A stretch of DNA of 7,119 nt from Catenibacillus sp964565805 (lineage in GTDB: Bacteria > Bacillota > Clostridia > Lachnospirales > Lachnospiraceae): NCBI GenBank assembly GCA_964565805.1, contig CAZMGH010000069.1, forward strand, positions 1-7,119. Reading direction: 5' to 3'. The notes beneath the pieces are model-generated. The model was given only the letters and a program-made list of their open reading frames with translations. It did not search any database and was not told the origin of the DNA. Position 1 is the first letter of the stretch. Each line of letters opens with the position of its first letter. Positions 6,373 to 7,119 of the stretch are shown here, one piece after another. Made by a program: the position numbers and the translations under genes.

Positions 6373-6403
6373 GGTATAATAGCCGTCTTATGCGGCTATT
6401 ATA
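6336..6403. repeat. 68-bp direct repeat, copy 2
   Basis: Same sequence as 6212-6279 with no mismatch, including the CCGCG/CGCGG hairpin (6358-6374) and the TATAATAGCCG hairpin (6375-6403). The perfect identity suggests recent duplication or active homogenisation. Its right edge supplies the -10 of the predicted leftward promoter for gdpP. Just beyond the edge, CATTAAGTTT resembles the repeat start CATTAGTTT, possibly a worn remnant of a third unit. Confidence 0.9.
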
Positions 6404-6426
6404 CCATTAAGTTTCTTGCATTTCCA
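6398..6426 (-). promoter_or_regulatory. Predicted promoter of the gdpP-rplI-dnaB operon
   Basis: On the minus strand, TGGAAA (-35, 6426-6421, 4 of 6 matches) is followed after exactly 17 bp by a perfect TATAAT (6403-6398). TGG directly before it makes an extended -10 (TGnTATAAT). The TATAAT is the end of repeat copy 2, while the TG and the -35 lie outside it. Transcription would start near 6391 and give a leader of about 227 nt before gdpP. I found no comparably good promoter closer to the gene. Confidence 0.65.
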
Positions 6427-6444
6427 GTGAAGTTTTTTTATACT
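6416..6444 (+). promoter_or_regulatory. Promoter of the DJ-1/PfpI-family gene
   Basis: TTGCAT (-35, 6416-6421) and TATACT (-10, 6439-6444) are spaced by exactly 17 bp, with a run of seven T (6433-6439) reaching into the -10. The predicted start is near 6451, about 105 nt before the ATG. Its -35 shares base 6421 with the -35 of the leftward promoter, so the two cannot easily be occupied by polymerase together. Confidence 0.75.
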
Positions 6445-6453
6445 TAAGAAGTA
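6441..6453. promoter_or_regulatory. Palindrome over the rightward -10, possible operator
   Basis: TACTT-AAG-AAGTA is a perfect 5-3-5 inverted repeat covering most of the -10 and the expected transcription start. A protein bound here would block the rightward promoter. The arms are short, so chance is a real alternative. Confidence 0.35.
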
Positions 6454-6491
6454 GCATGGAAGACGTTGCCGTTTACGGGGTAAATAGCAAA

Positions 6492-6515
6492 GTCCTGCTG
6501 CACCTGCAGCAGGAC
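6492..6515 (+). promoter_or_regulatory. Strong hairpin in the leader of the DJ-1/PfpI-family gene
   Basis: GTCCTGCTGCA and TGCAGCAGGAC are perfectly complementary over 11 bp with CC between; sterically, 9 pairs closing a CACCTG hexaloop is likely. It lies in the transcribed leader, about 40 nt into the RNA and 25 nt before the ribosome binding site. It could stabilise the mRNA or act in attenuation with the T7 run at 6533-6539, but that run is about 17 nt away, too far for a standard terminator. Confidence 0.7.
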
Positions 6516-6556
6516 AAAACGCGTTTACGGAATTTTTTTATAAGGAGGTTTTTCCC

Positions 6557-7114
6557 ATGTCAAAAGTTTATATTTTCTTTGCTGACGGCCTTGAAGAGAT
6601 TGAAGGCCTTACGGTTGTGGATATGATGCGCCGGGCCGGTATTGATATTTCTATTGTTTCCATTAACGGAACGTTAACGGTGACCGGATCTCATAAGATC
6701 ACCATTGGCGCCGATGTGCTTCTGGAGGATATTGACGCAGATGCTGCTGATATGTTTGTACTCCCCGGCGGCCTTCCGGGAACGACGCATCTGGCCGAAA
6801 GCATGCTTCTGGCCGATATTTTGAAAAAAGCCTACGCTAATGGCAAATACGTGGCTGCCATCTGCGCCGCTCCAAGCGTCCTTGGCGGTCTTGGTATCCT
6901 TCACGGGAAAAATGCCACCTGCTATCCGGGCTTTGAAGATAAGCTTACCGGCGCAGTGTGCAAAACCGATAACGTAGTCACAGACGGCAAAGTCATTACA
7001 AGCCGCGGCATGGGCACAGCCATTGAATTTGCCGCCCAGCTGGTTTCTTTATTAAAAGGTGAAGAAAAAGCCGGAGAAGACCTGAAAAAATCCATTATGT
7101 TTAATTATCAGTAA
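6557..7114 (+). CDS. DJ-1/PfpI (ThiJ/YajL-like) family protein
   Basis: A complete 185-aa cytoplasmic protein of the DJ-1 branch of the class I glutamine amidotransferase-like fold. The conserved Glu lies in ADGLEEIEG (Glu16, matching Glu18 of human DJ-1). VLPGG is at 68-72, the nucleophile elbow AAICAAPSVLG at 100-110 places the reactive Cys at 103, and TSRGMGTAIEFA at 148-159 is typical of the DJ-1 subgroup. Length is normal. TAAGGAGGT at 6541-6549 is a near-ideal ribosome binding site 7 nt before the ATG, suggesting strong translation. Members have been described as chaperones, oxidative-stress sensors, or glyoxalase/deglycase enzymes acting on methylglyoxal adducts; the substrate is disputed and cannot be read here. 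It is transcribed away from the gdpP operon, and its stop lies 5 bp before the window edge. Confidence 0.93.
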   Translation: MSKVYIFFADGLEEIEGLTVVDMMRRAGIDISIVSINGTLTVTGSHKITIGADVLLEDIDADAADMFVLPGGLPGTTHLAESMLLADILKKAYANGKYVAAICAAPSVLGGLGILHGKNATCYPGFEDKLTGAVCKTDNVVTDGKVITSRGMGTAIEFAAQLVSLLKGEEKAGEDLKKSIMFNYQ

Positions 7115-7119
7115 TCTCC

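Larger units (their letters stand above)
6165..6556. other. Structured intergenic region between divergent genes
   Basis: These 392 bp hold no credible protein gene. They contain, from left to right: about 47 bp of gdpP leader, two identical 68-bp repeats around a 56-bp hairpin-forming spacer, overlapping divergent promoters at 6398-6444, a 13-bp palindrome on the rightward -10, and a leader of about 105 nt with a strong hairpin before the DJ-1-family gene. The individual elements are listed separately. Confidence 0.85.

Noticed and set aside
6212..6403. CRISPR array
   Set aside because: Only two copies, 68 bp long, internally palindromic, with a structured spacer and no cas genes nearby.
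6492..6539. Intrinsic terminator before the DJ-1-family gene
   Set aside because: The T-run starts about 17 nt after the stem rather than directly behind it, so standard termination is unlikely; attenuation is left open.

Overview
The window looks like chromosomal DNA from a Gram-positive anaerobe of the Clostridia, most likely a Lachnospiraceae-type gut bacterium. Three things point there: the gene order gdpP-rplI-dnaB, typical of Firmicutes; SigA-type promoters and AGGAGG-like ribosome binding sites; and a surface-protein locus whose first exported protein carries H-x-H-x(3)-C-Y repeats, a style I associate with that family. The genus is not decidable from the sequence.

Layout, left to right. 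(1) 1-2221, minus strand: the 5' end of a cell-surface (pilin/adhesin-like) operon. It has its own promoter (2193-2221), a leader with a Fur/PerR-like palindrome (2138-2155), an unrecognised 84-aa ORF, an 88-aa coiled-coil protein, a type I signal peptidase whose start overlaps the previous gene by 4 nt, and the first 239 codons of a secreted protein that runs off the left edge. The peptidase is probably dedicated to the exported products of the locus. (2) 2268-2305: a hairpin that ends the next operon. (3) 2339-6164, minus strand: the housekeeping operon gdpP (c-di-AMP phosphodiesterase), rplI (ribosomal protein L9) and dnaB (replicative helicase), packed with 0 and 7 nt between genes. (4) 6165-6556: a structured 392-bp intergenic region with two identical 68-bp direct repeats full of hairpins, two divergent promoters whose -35 elements share a base, a small palindrome on the plus-strand -10, and a strong hairpin in the plus-strand leader. 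(5) 6557-7114, plus strand: a complete DJ-1/PfpI-family protein.

I see no CRISPR array, transposase, phage gene, tRNA or rRNA. The most notable signal is in region 4. The best promoter for the gdpP operon is made at the edge of a repeat copy: the repeat supplies TATAAT and the neighbouring DNA supplies the extended -10 TG and a -35. The operon would therefore be transcribed with a leader of about 230 nt containing nearly the whole hairpin-rich repeat region. Second in interest is the surface operon, where a metal-regulator-like palindrome lies in the leader and the exported protein carries three Cys/His clusters that could bind metal.
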